From assembly GCF_003390335.1 (NCBI RefSeq), contig NZ_QUOU01000001.1, positions 1,116,001-1,180,000 of the forward strand: a stretch of 64,000 bases of DNA. Reading direction: 5' to 3'. Below, one piece after another: positions 16,073 through 23,922 of this stretch (the first letter of the stretch is position 1; each line of letters begins with the position of its first letter). A program made the position numbers and the translations under genes. Under the pieces are notes generated by a model. It saw only the letters and a program-made list of their open reading frames with translations, was not told the DNA's origin and did no database searches. This stretch comes from Thalassotalea euphylliae (GTDB taxonomy: Bacteria; Pseudomonadota; Gammaproteobacteria; Enterobacterales; Alteromonadaceae).

Positions 16073-17350
16073 CTGAGGAATCCCCAAAAAGTGACAGGCA
16101 TAACAATTTGTGATCTTATTGAATCGCCAAACACAATAAGGACAACTGTTATGCCTGTAAAATCACTATGCCACAACTACTTTAAAAATACGCTATCTTC
16201 CTTCAATCGCGCACGCATGAAAACCTTAATGCTCAGTGCCGATGCGTTAATTGACTCGAATCGGTTAACTCTCACTGATATAGGTCGACACCTCGAAGGA
16301 AAAGCGTTCAGTAAAAACAAAATTAAACGAATCGACAGATTTTTAAACAATGACCACTTACAACGAGAGCTTATTGACATTTACCGTGCGCTTGCCAAGC
16401 CCGTTATAAGCCAATTGCCATACCTAGTCATTGCTGTCGACTGGAGTGGGTGCTGTGGCTCAAATTATCATTTGTTACGCGCTAGTTTATTGGTCGATGG
16501 TCGCTCAATGACGCTCTACAACATGGTTGTTGAAGAAAAGGATAAGGAAACCCGTACCACTCATCAATTGTTTCTCTCACGATTAAGTCACATATTGGCG
16601 GGGCATGCGAAAGTGTATATCACATCTGACGGCGGCTTTTTAACACCTTGGTATGCCGAAGTACTTGCCCACGGATGGGATTTTATTGGTCGACTGCGAG
16701 GTACAATGAAGTGCCAATTGAAACAGCAGCCAACGCAATGGCAAACCTTAGCGCAGTTAAGAAAGGACGCCAGTTGTACACCTAAAAATTTAGGGAGCGC
16801 AAGGTTAACGCAACACAGCAAAACGGGGTGCCAAGCGAGCCTGCACCTTTATCAAGGTGAGCACAGAGGCCGACGCGGGAAAAGCCGCTTTACTAAGGAT
16901 GATAAAATGTACCGCAACCTTGCTCATGAACCTTGGCTCATCGCGACATCTGATGCCGAGCTAACAAGTCGCGAAGTAATCAATTTGTACGCTAAACGTA
17001 TGCAAATAGAGCAAAACTTTAGAGATGACAAAAGTGAGCAGTATGGTTTTTCTTGGCGGTTTAGTCGAACGATGGGCATTAAACGGATGAGCATACTGTG
17101 CCTTATCGCTTGTGTAGCAAGCTTGGTACTCTGGCTTATTGGCTTTGAAGCAGAAAGAAGAAAATGGCACTTTAGGTTCCAAGCAAATACCGTGAGAAAG
17201 CGGCGCGTGCTTTCATTTCTGTCACTCGCCAAAAATATTGTCAAACAATGCCCTCACCAGTTAACAAAGAGGTTTATCAAAAGGAGTTGGTTAAATTTCA
17301 TTAACGACTACAACAAGATAATCATTGTATGATAAATGGGGATCCCTCAG
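16073..17350 (+). mobile_element. IS10-type insertion sequence (IS4 family), 1278 bp
   Basis: The ends form a terminal inverted repeat: left CTGAGGAATCCCCA and right, read inward, CTGAGGGATCCCCA (13 of 14 matching), both very close to the IS10 ends. It is bounded by a 9-bp direct repeat CCCAAAGGG (16064-16072 and 17351-17359), the duplication length typical of the IS10 group. Inside is one transposase gene filling most of the element. A GATC site is present at the right end and at 16112-16115 but not at the left end. Intact ends, an intact gene and a clean duplication point to a recent, possibly still active insertion. Confidence 0.93.
16151..17332 (+). CDS. IS10-like DDE transposase
   Basis: A 393-residue transposase of the IS4 family, IS10 group, catalysing cut-and-paste movement of the surrounding element. 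The DDE residues are visible: Asp97 in VDWSG, Asp160 in TSDGGF and Glu287 within the YREK signature YAKRMQIEQNFRDDK (Y-2-R-3-E-6-K). Segments such as LLRASLLVDGRSMTLY and FQANTVRKRRVLS parallel the IS10 protein as I remember it. I choose ATG 16151 because the AAGGA at 16138-16142 precedes it; a longer frame opens at 16091. The gene is intact without frameshift. Confidence 0.93.
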   Translation: MPVKSLCHNYFKNTLSSFNRARMKTLMLSADALIDSNRLTLTDIGRHLEGKAFSKNKIKRIDRFLNNDHLQRELIDIYRALAKPVISQLPYLVIAVDWSGCCGSNYHLLRASLLVDGRSMTLYNMVVEEKDKETRTTHQLFLSRLSHILAGHAKVYITSDGGFLTPWYAEVLAHGWDFIGRLRGTMKCQLKQQPTQWQTLAQLRKDASCTPKNLGSARLTQHSKTGCQASLHLYQGEHRGRRGKSRFTKDDKMYRNLAHEPWLIATSDAELTSREVINLYAKRMQIEQNFRDDKSEQYGFSWRFSRTMGIKRMSILCLIACVASLVLWLIGFEAERRKWHFRFQANTVRKRRVLSFLSLAKNIVKQCPHQLTKRFIKRSWLNFINDYNKIIIV

Positions 17351-17487
17351 CCCAAAGGGCGAGTTTAAAAGGCTCATATGCTGCGTTATTGATTTTGACA
17401 AGGGAACGACCATTCTCTGCAATCAATGCCTTGCCTCTAAGCCTTTTAATTCTCGCTGAATGATTAAGTAGTTATTTCAATTGGTAT
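17351..17487 (-). repeat. 266-bp structured repeat, copy A, right part
   Basis: The second part of the IS-split repeat. It starts with the second target duplication (17351-17359) and ends TTCAATTGGTAT, the inverted counterpart of the left end. From 17360 onward it differs from copy B at three positions by eye (in ATGCTGCG and GGGAACGACC). Confidence 0.92.
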
Positions 17488-17532
17488 TATTCGTGTTAGT
17501 GCCCAAAGCTAGCTTGACCATCTTTCACCAGT

Positions 17533-19602
17533 TTAAACCCTAAATTGGCTGATTGAGCCAGCCAGCTGTTGATTGCTTGCCGCTAAGGCTTGGCTGTTCG
17601 TAACTGTTTGCTTACCACTTTGTGTTAAATCGGTAACAACCAATCGAATATTACTCATATTTTGACTGACTTCTTCCGTTGCGACACTTTGCTGCTCAGC
17701 AGCTGTCGCAATTTGGCTATTCAAGTCATTAATTTCAACAATAGCGCTGGTCATGGTCGATAAACTTGACGAGACTTTAGCGGTATTGTCAGAGGCTAAT
17801 TGACAGCTCGCTTGAGTGGCTTGCATTGCGCTAACGGCATTGCTGGCGTCTGTTTGCACTTTAGTAAGGATCTGACCGATCTCTTCGGTACTGGCTTGCG
17901 TGCGCGAGGCGAGGGCGCGCACTTCATCGGCTACGACAGCAAAGCCTCGGCCTTGCTCACCAGCACGAGCGGCCTCGATTGCGGCATTAAGAGCTAATAG
18001 GTTAGTTTGAGCGGCAATATCACCAATAACACCCAAAACGTTGACTATTTCTTGGGTGTTGTCATTCATGGTGTTGATATTCACAGCTGCTTGTTCGATT
18101 TCCATCATCAACTGCTCAACGCTCGCCGTTGTCGAGTTTACTAAGTGTTTGGCTTCTGTCGCCTCCTGCTCGGCGTAATTCGTATTGTGAGCCGATTGCG
18201 AGGCATTCTCGGCGACACTATTGGCGGTGGCGCTCATTTCAGTAATCGCTGTAACGACTTGCTCTGTTTCATTTGCGTGCAGGTTTAGCGCTTGGTGATT
18301 GCGCTCAGATTGTTCAGACAGTTCATCTATGTTTTGGGTGATATGGTTAGAGGATGCACTAAGCTCGCGTAGCATATTTTGCAAGTAGACAATAAAGTCA
18401 TTAATCGATGAGGCGATAGCACCAATTTCGTCTTTATTGGTTATCGCTATGCGCGAGGTTAAATCGGCCTCACCACTTGATAAACTTTTGATGCGGTCAT
18501 TTAACAAGGCTAACTTAGTAATGGTTTTGTTAATAAACCAAATCAATGAAGCAAAGGTTAGCAAGGTTACGAACACCATCATGATAATGCTCTGCTGGGT
18601 TTTCTCGGCAAAAACGGTTTTTGTTGCTTGCGTTAACTGGGTTTGTGCCGACTTGATCTCGGTTTCATAAGTACCAGTGGCAATCACCCAGCCCCAGTCT
18701 GGAAATATTTTACGGGCATAAGAAATTTTATTTTCAGGCTGGTTTGTTGCCGGGTTGGTGAACGGCATGTCGATAAAGGTTTCTTGTTTATTTTTTATCT
18801 GTTCGGCGATTTTTTGGGTATTGGCGATGCTCGTGCCGATCAGTGCTTTATTGGGGTGAGTTAAGAACACCCCTTGGCTATCCTGAACCCAAAAATAGCC
18901 GCTTTCGCCATACCGTGCTTGCAGTATCATCGCCAAAGCACTTGCTTGCTTGTCAGCCTGTAGGTTGGAAATATATTCATCAGTGCTGATCACTATATTC
19001 AATGGTTTAACCAGCATAGCAACGGCAAGCTTATCTTCTACTTGCTTACTCTTAGGATTAAGGTCAGCATATCGGGTGAAGCCAATGTCATGGGTTAATG
19101 CGGAATTGACAATATCACGACCGAAATACATACCGTTATTGTCTGTTAAATCTTTGGCGCTTTCACCAATTAATAAAGGGTCAAGCGCGTGAGTTTGGTA
19201 AACAATGGAGTCCACGTCGAAACTATAAGCATAACGATTATCACCCCAGCGATAATGGTTAAGAAATGCGTAAACCCGATCTTTGGCTAATGTTTTAGAC
19301 TCACTGGCCTGATAAATCGAGAGAAGTGTTTGGTGGAGTAGCTTGATTTCGTCGCCAAGCTCTTGTTTGAGCTGATCAAGTTGTGCCTGTTGATAGAAAA
19401 TATGGGCAGATTGGGTGGCAGTATCCGCTTGCGCCTGCAGGCCTCTTTGCAAACTGTGTCTGACCGACTGACCCACATTTTCATATTCTTTTTGCAAGAC
19501 AGTGTTTTTCGTCGAGATGACTTCAACGATAAAAATAACTCCCATGGTAAGCATAGCGGCACCAGCTAGTAGCATTAATTTTGCTTTGATACTGAGATTC
19601 AT
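17533..19602 (-). CDS. Methyl-accepting chemotaxis protein with double-Cache-type sensor
   Basis: A 689-residue transmembrane chemoreceptor that feeds the CheA/CheW signalling complex. It has an N-terminal membrane segment (KLMLLAGAAMLTMGVIFIVEV) and a large periplasmic region with two Cache-type modules (for example DNRYAYSFDVDS and ESGYFWVQDSQGVFLTHP, then DWGWVIATGTYETEI). A second membrane segment (MMVFVTLLTFASLIWFI), a HAMP linker and the signalling domain with the conserved hairpin tip (NLLALNAAIEAARAGEQGRGFAVVADEVRALA) follow. The ligand is unknown; Cache receptors usually bind small organic molecules. It stands alone next to the IS-disrupted repeat, far from the flagellar cluster, and I see no sigma-28 promoter directly upstream. 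Confidence 0.94.
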   Translation of the reverse strand: MNLSIKAKLMLLAGAAMLTMGVIFIVEVISTKNTVLQKEYENVGQSVRHSLQRGLQAQADTATQSAHIFYQQAQLDQLKQELGDEIKLLHQTLLSIYQASESKTLAKDRVYAFLNHYRWGDNRYAYSFDVDSIVYQTHALDPLLIGESAKDLTDNNGMYFGRDIVNSALTHDIGFTRYADLNPKSKQVEDKLAVAMLVKPLNIVISTDEYISNLQADKQASALAMILQARYGESGYFWVQDSQGVFLTHPNKALIGTSIANTQKIAEQIKNKQETFIDMPFTNPATNQPENKISYARKIFPDWGWVIATGTYETEIKSAQTQLTQATKTVFAEKTQQSIIMMVFVTLLTFASLIWFINKTITKLALLNDRIKSLSSGEADLTSRIAITNKDEIGAIASSINDFIVYLQNMLRELSASSNHITQNIDELSEQSERNHQALNLHANETEQVVTAITEMSATANSVAENASQSAHNTNYAEQEATEAKHLVNSTTASVEQLMMEIEQAAVNINTMNDNTQEIVNVLGVIGDIAAQTNLLALNAAIEAARAGEQGRGFAVVADEVRALASRTQASTEEIGQILTKVQTDASNAVSAMQATQASCQLASDNTAKVSSSLSTMTSAIVEINDLNSQIATAAEQQSVATEEVSQNMSNIRLVVTDLTQSGKQTVTNSQALAASNQQLAGSISQFRV

Positions 19603-20242
19603 AGTAATTTCCTATTCCTTGTATTTTCGAGAGATGATGGCTAGGTGATATGCTGCTAGTGCTAAACGGTAATTTACGTTGATAGCAGACTTACTTAGCG
19701 CTAGAAGGCTAACGAAGCGCTTTTCGATAGCCGATTACTCAATCGTTATTGAGTTTGAAAACGTGTCTAAGCCTAAGTTGTGCTTGGTTATATAGATATC
19801 TGTACTGAGGCAATGGTAGATCATAATTAACTCCTATCTAATTATGTAATTGCTAAGGCTGGTGGAAACAACTTTAGCTAGATCTAAAATTAACAATCCG
19901 TTAACACGAATATAACCTAAATAAACCAATGATCTTCATAATAAATCCATCAATTTCGGATGAAATCATCGCTAGTTTGATATAGAACAGGTTTTTGGCT
20001 TCTTGTTGCGGCTATTTTTCATACTGAACGATTGACTTTCTTTTCCTTTCCCTTTTTTACGGTAAGAAATGCCCCTATCGCCCCTTGCTATTTTTCATTC
20101 TCTTTTTCTTGGGGTTAAGAAAACAGCACCAAGGAGCTATCCATTAATAGAGCAACTCATTAATAGAGCAACGAAAGATTTAGTAGATCTCTTTGCCGCT
20201 AACCAGTATGGTTAATTTGCGGTTGGCATCTAAGGAGTGATA
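19603..20242. other. 640-bp divergent intergenic region
   Basis: This region lies between the leftward chemoreceptor gene and the rightward TPR lipoprotein gene and should hold both promoters. I see no coding frame, terminator or repeat family in it. The only pattern is a tandem duplication of a 16-bp unit CATTAATAGAGCAACT (20142-20157 and 20158-20172). A ribosome binding site TAAGGAG at 20231-20237 serves the downstream gene. Confidence 0.5.
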
Positions 20243-21430
20243 ATGCGTTGTTTAATTGTACTGATACTGATTATATGGAGTTATGGCTGTAGTCATCAGG
20301 CTTATCAGACCAATCAAGCCAGCCAGGCAAACACAGGGCAAGCGTTGCCGATAGCCTATCACCTGTTTAACTACCAAACGGTTGACATCACTTCCGAACA
20401 AGAGCTGTTTAGTCTTAGCACTGAGCAACAGCAGCAATTTCTGGCTTATTACAACAAAGCGCTAGCGCAAGGTGAAGATAAGCACCAAATCATTAGTGAT
20501 TACCTTCTTAATAAGGTCGCTAACTTTACCTATTACGGAGAAACCTACACCGCATCGCAAGCGATGAATAGTTTGCAGGGTAACTGCATGAGCTTAGCTA
20601 TTCTTACCACAGCATTGGCGCGTTTAGTGGATGTCGATTTAGCGTTTCGTGAAGTACTGACCTTACCGGTATTTGAAAAGCAGAATAATTTGGTGTTTTC
20701 ATCAATCCATGTGCAAACCAAGTTATTTGCCGCACCTAGCCAAGGAGGACTGAGTGCTATTTTTTCAAATGCTGGTGTCGTTATTGATTACTTTCCTGCA
20801 TCAAGCAACATTAAGAGTCGTTACCTTACATATCATCAGTTTGTTGCTATGTACTACAAAAATATTGCTTCTGATGCACTAGTGGTAGGTGATCTTGAAC
20901 GCGCCTTTGCTAACGCTATTACGGCTTATCAATATGACGACACTAGTGTCGAAGTCATGAATCTTCTTGCCGTTATTCATCGCCGTCAAGGAGATGAGCG
21001 CACAGCAGAGCAAATTTATGATTTTGCCATGAAACTCGCACCAAACAATCTTTCTTTACTGAGTAATTATGCAACTTTGCTGGCTATGCAGCATCGCGGT
21101 GAAGAAGCCAATGGGCTACAAGCAAAAATGGCGAAACTTGAAGATCCCAACCCATATAGCTGGCTGAATCAGGCGTATTTAGCGCAGCAGCAAGGTAACT
21201 ATCGCCAAGCCATCGAATTTTTTAATCGCACGATTGAACTGGCGCCATATGTCAATGAGGCTTACATTGGCTTGTATCAGGTTTACATGGCGAAAGGTCA
21301 GGAAACAAGAGCAAAAAACGTCATTGCGAAAGCACTGGATTGGACCTACAAGCCGTCGGAACGACGTCAGTTGAAATATAAACTGTACGGCCGAAATACG
21401 TTGCCAGATAAAGTAGATATCAGCCAATAA
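20243..21430 (+). CDS. TPR-repeat lipoprotein with transglutaminase-like segment
   Basis: A 395-residue probable lipoprotein (lipobox WSYGC after a short hydrophobic stretch). The N-terminal half contains a papain/transglutaminase-like segment (SLQGNCMSLAILTTALARLVDVD) whose Cys would be the nucleophile position, and a later Ser-Ile-His-Val stretch. The C-terminal half carries about four tetratricopeptide repeats (from ALVVGDLERAFANAITAY to YVNEAYIGLYQVYMAKG). Such proteins are usually peptidoglycan- or protein-interaction factors; no specific role is known. I prefer ATG 20243 because AAGGAG (20232-20237) is 5 bases upstream, rather than the GTG at 20237 that overlaps that motif. Confidence 0.78.
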   Translation: MRCLIVLILIIWSYGCSHQAYQTNQASQANTGQALPIAYHLFNYQTVDITSEQELFSLSTEQQQQFLAYYNKALAQGEDKHQIISDYLLNKVANFTYYGETYTASQAMNSLQGNCMSLAILTTALARLVDVDLAFREVLTLPVFEKQNNLVFSSIHVQTKLFAAPSQGGLSAIFSNAGVVIDYFPASSNIKSRYLTYHQFVAMYYKNIASDALVVGDLERAFANAITAYQYDDTSVEVMNLLAVIHRRQGDERTAEQIYDFAMKLAPNNLSLLSNYATLLAMQHRGEEANGLQAKMAKLEDPNPYSWLNQAYLAQQQGNYRQAIEFFNRTIELAPYVNEAYIGLYQVYMAKGQETRAKNVIAKALDWTYKPSERRQLKYKLYGRNTLPDKVDISQ

Positions 21431-21445
21431 AATTATTGGCTGATA
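21418..21445. terminator. Perfect 13-bp palindromic stem at the convergent gene ends
   Basis: TATCAGCCAATAA (21418-21430) is fully complementary to 21433-21445 with only two bases between, and it includes the stop codon of the TPR lipoprotein gene. It lies between two convergent genes and may terminate both transcripts, although no long T run follows on either strand. Confidence 0.45.
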
Positions 21446-21458
21446 AGATTAATAGCTA

Positions 21459-21959
21459 TTATTCGGCAATCACTTGTGTCGCTTTTAATAGACGAGGGTC
21501 GTTGATGTCTGAATTAACGTACTTAAAAATGGCTTCGCCATTGGGTTTGATAAAGAAAGTCGTTGGCGTGCCGGCAACACCGTACTGCTGTGCAACTTTT
21601 TCACCATTTACGGCGGTTTTAAATGTGTAACCGCGTTCTTCCAATACATCTTGTGGCGTCGCGTCACTGTCTTCATTAAAGCTAATGCCGACCAATATCA
21701 CGTTAGGATGTTTTTCGACTAATTCGACCAATTTGGGCTGCAGTCGCTTGCAGTAAGGACACCAGGTTGCCCAAAAGTGCAAAATGACGGGCTTGCCTTC
21801 AAACATTTGCCAATTGATTGGCTCACCATTTTGCATGGTTAATTGCCAGTCAGGCACAATATTTGACGGTGTATTTGACGACGTTTTTTGCTCTGCAAAC
21901 GCGTTATTAAGCGTTAGCAAAAAAAGGCTGGCTGCAAACCAGAGAGAGTGGAGTTTCAT
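21459..21959 (-). CDS. TlpA/ResA-like thioredoxin family protein, exported
   Basis: A 166-residue periplasmic thiol-disulfide protein. It has a signal peptide (hydrophobic LWFAASLFLLTLNNAFA), then a thioredoxin fold with the active site WCPYC (Cys67, Cys70) and the cis-proline segment GVAGTPTTFFI. The CPYC dipeptide and signal peptide place it with TlpA/ResA-like reductants or DsbE-like proteins rather than cytoplasmic thioredoxin. I choose ATG 21959 since the signal peptide begins there; an in-frame start further upstream adds an implausible N-terminus. It follows the GMC oxidoreductase gene on the same strand with an 84-base gap. Confidence 0.87.
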   Translation of the reverse strand: MKLHSLWFAASLFLLTLNNAFAEQKTSSNTPSNIVPDWQLTMQNGEPINWQMFEGKPVILHFWATWCPYCKRLQPKLVELVEKHPNVILVGISFNEDSDATPQDVLEERGYTFKTAVNGEKVAQQYGVAGTPTTFFIKPNGEAIFKYVNSDINDPRLLKATQVIAE

Positions 21960-22043
21960 AGCTATCCTGAAATTGACGTAATGTAGTAATAATGTCACTA
22001 GACCATGCAAGTGACATTATTCATTCAATCCCAGTCAATAAAT

Positions 22044-23645
22044 TTATTGGTATTGTGCGAGTATAGTGTCAGCAACCTTTGCGGCGATCATTATGGTGGG
22101 CGCATTGGTATTACCGCTGATTAGCGTCGGCATAATGGAAGCGTCAATCACGCGCAGCGATGCTAAACCGTGCACTTTCAGCGAACTATCTACTACCGCC
22201 ATCTCATCCTGACCCATTTTACAGGTACCGACTGGGTGATAAATGGTATTGGCTCTTTCTCTGAGAAAACTCAGGATATCTTCATCTGAAGTAGCGCTTG
22301 CTCCCGGATAAATCTCGCTGCCAAGTAGCCCTGCAAGTGGATGTTGGGCGAAAATTTCACGAACTTTTCGTACCCCAGCGACCATAATCGCCTGATCATC
22401 AGGATCAGCAAGCATGTTAATTTCAATTTTGGGGTGTAAGTGCGGGGCATTGCCAAATAAGGTCACTTGTCCTCGGCTGTTTGGCCTTAACAAGCAAACA
22501 TGCATGGCTACGCCATAGCGGCACAACATTTTCAAATTTCGTCCATGATCGTCCATGGCAAAGGGCATAAAGTGCAATTGAATATCTGGCCGTTCGAGTG
22601 TTTCATCGGTTTTGATAAATCCCCCTGCTTCGGCTGCCGCACTGGTCAGTACCCCCTCTCGCTTGGTGAAATATTGCAGGGCACTGGGGGCAAGCTTTGC
22701 CATTGCTGTTGGGCGAAAGGCAATGCCATCGGTGTCTTGATACTCATTGAGTACAATAGCGTCGACATGCTCTTGTAAGTTTTGGCCAACTCCTGCCAAT
22801 TCATGCACTAACGGAATATTGTGTTTTGCTAACTCTGCTTTGGGGCCAACACCAGAGAGCATCAGTAACTGAGGCGAGTTATATGCGCCAGCACTAAGAA
22901 TCACTTCTTTATGGGCGACAATTTCTTGCCACTTTTGCTGATGTTTTACGCGGATGCCAACCGCAATTTTCTCTTCAAACAGCACTTTTTCAACCATAGC
23001 ATCGGTTAACACCGTTAGGTTAGGGCGAGCAAGATTTGGCGTTAAAAATGCTTTGGCAGAGCTACAGCGTTGGCCATCTTTTTGGGTCACTTGGTAGTAA
23101 CCAACACCTTCTTGCGACTGACCATTAAAATCGTTGTTAACGGGGTAGCCAGCATTAGCAGCAGAGCTAATAAATTTATCAAATACGTGTAATTTACACC
23201 TTGATTCTGCAACATTAAGCGGGCCATCTACACCATGATACTCATCTGCGCCACGCTCTTGGTGCTGAGTCGCTTTGAAATAAGGCAGCACGTCATCATA
23301 GCCCCAACCTTCATTACCCATATCTCGCCATGCATCATAGTCTTCTTTTTGACCGCGAACATAGAGCATAGCGTTAATTGAACTACTACCGCCGAGTGTT
23401 TTGCCTCTTGGGTTAAATATCTGTCGTTGGTTCTGCGTTGCTTCCGGTGCGGAATCATATAGCCAGTTGTATTTGCTGCTGCGCATCAGGCCAATTGTTC
23501 CGAGCGGCACATGAATTAACGGCGAGTTGTCTTTTGGGCCAGCCTCTACTAAACATACTTGAAATTGCCCGCATGCAGATAACTTATCGGCCAGCACACA
23601 GCCAGCAGAGCCTCCCCCAACGATGACGAAATCGTAACTTTCCAT
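22044..23645 (-). CDS. GMC family FAD-dependent oxidoreductase (choline/alcohol dehydrogenase-like)
   Basis: A 533-residue flavoprotein that oxidises alcohols. It has the N-terminal FAD-binding motif VIVGGGSAGCVLADKL (residues 7-22), the GMC signature GKTLGGSSSINAMLYVRG and the conserved AGAYNSPQLLMLSGVG. The C-terminal YHPVGTCKMG carries the active-site histidine and RVIDASIMPTLISGNTNAPTIMIAAK closes the FAD site. Length and motifs match choline dehydrogenase and AlkJ-type aliphatic alcohol dehydrogenases; the absence of neighbouring betaine genes argues against choline. An AGGTG ribosome binding site precedes the ATG. No signal peptide is present. Confidence 0.92.
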   Translation of the reverse strand: MESYDFVIVGGGSAGCVLADKLSACGQFQVCLVEAGPKDNSPLIHVPLGTIGLMRSSKYNWLYDSAPEATQNQRQIFNPRGKTLGGSSSINAMLYVRGQKEDYDAWRDMGNEGWGYDDVLPYFKATQHQERGADEYHGVDGPLNVAESRCKLHVFDKFISSAANAGYPVNNDFNGQSQEGVGYYQVTQKDGQRCSSAKAFLTPNLARPNLTVLTDAMVEKVLFEEKIAVGIRVKHQQKWQEIVAHKEVILSAGAYNSPQLLMLSGVGPKAELAKHNIPLVHELAGVGQNLQEHVDAIVLNEYQDTDGIAFRPTAMAKLAPSALQYFTKREGVLTSAAAEAGGFIKTDETLERPDIQLHFMPFAMDDHGRNLKMLCRYGVAMHVCLLRPNSRGQVTLFGNAPHLHPKIEINMLADPDDQAIMVAGVRKVREIFAQHPLAGLLGSEIYPGASATSDEDILSFLRERANTIYHPVGTCKMGQDEMAVVDSSLKVHGLASLRVIDASIMPTLISGNTNAPTIMIAAKVADTILAQYQ

Positions 23646-23799
23646 TGTTCACCTGTTGTATTTTCGTTGTAATTTAAGGTTCTTTTGTTTTTTCTTCTTA
23701 TTGTGCTTTTTATATACAGAATTTATGGGGATATTGCGAGCACTATTCTGCGTTCGTTTGATTGAAAGCGAAAATCACTAGTAGAGCGCTTGAGGGAAA

Positions 23800-23840
23800 A
23801 GTAAAAAGAGAAATAAAAAGCCGAAGCTAGGCTTCGGCTT
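23800..23840 (-). terminator. Terminator downstream of the M49-like peptidase gene
   Basis: A perfect 10-bp stem AAGCCGAAGC/GCTTCGGCTT (23818-23827 with 23831-23840) with a 3-base loop. On the minus strand it runs into a T-rich tail (23800-23817), fitting the end of the leftward peptidase gene. Confidence 0.85.
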
Positions 23841-23922
23841 GATAGGACTTACTGTTGTCAGCTGTTAACCATTACCTGGTAAGGTTAGAAAGTTAACCAA
23901 GGTGTTAGCTAACATGTTATGG

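Noticed and set aside
16073..17350. The 266-bp repeat as a non-autonomous derivative of this IS
   Set aside because: The repeat ends (ATACCAATTGAA) do not match the IS ends (CTGAGG), so the IS only used it as a target.
19603..19800. Sigma-28 promoter for the chemoreceptor gene
   Set aside because: No TTATCGGC-type element with the proper upstream partner is found within 200 bases of the start.
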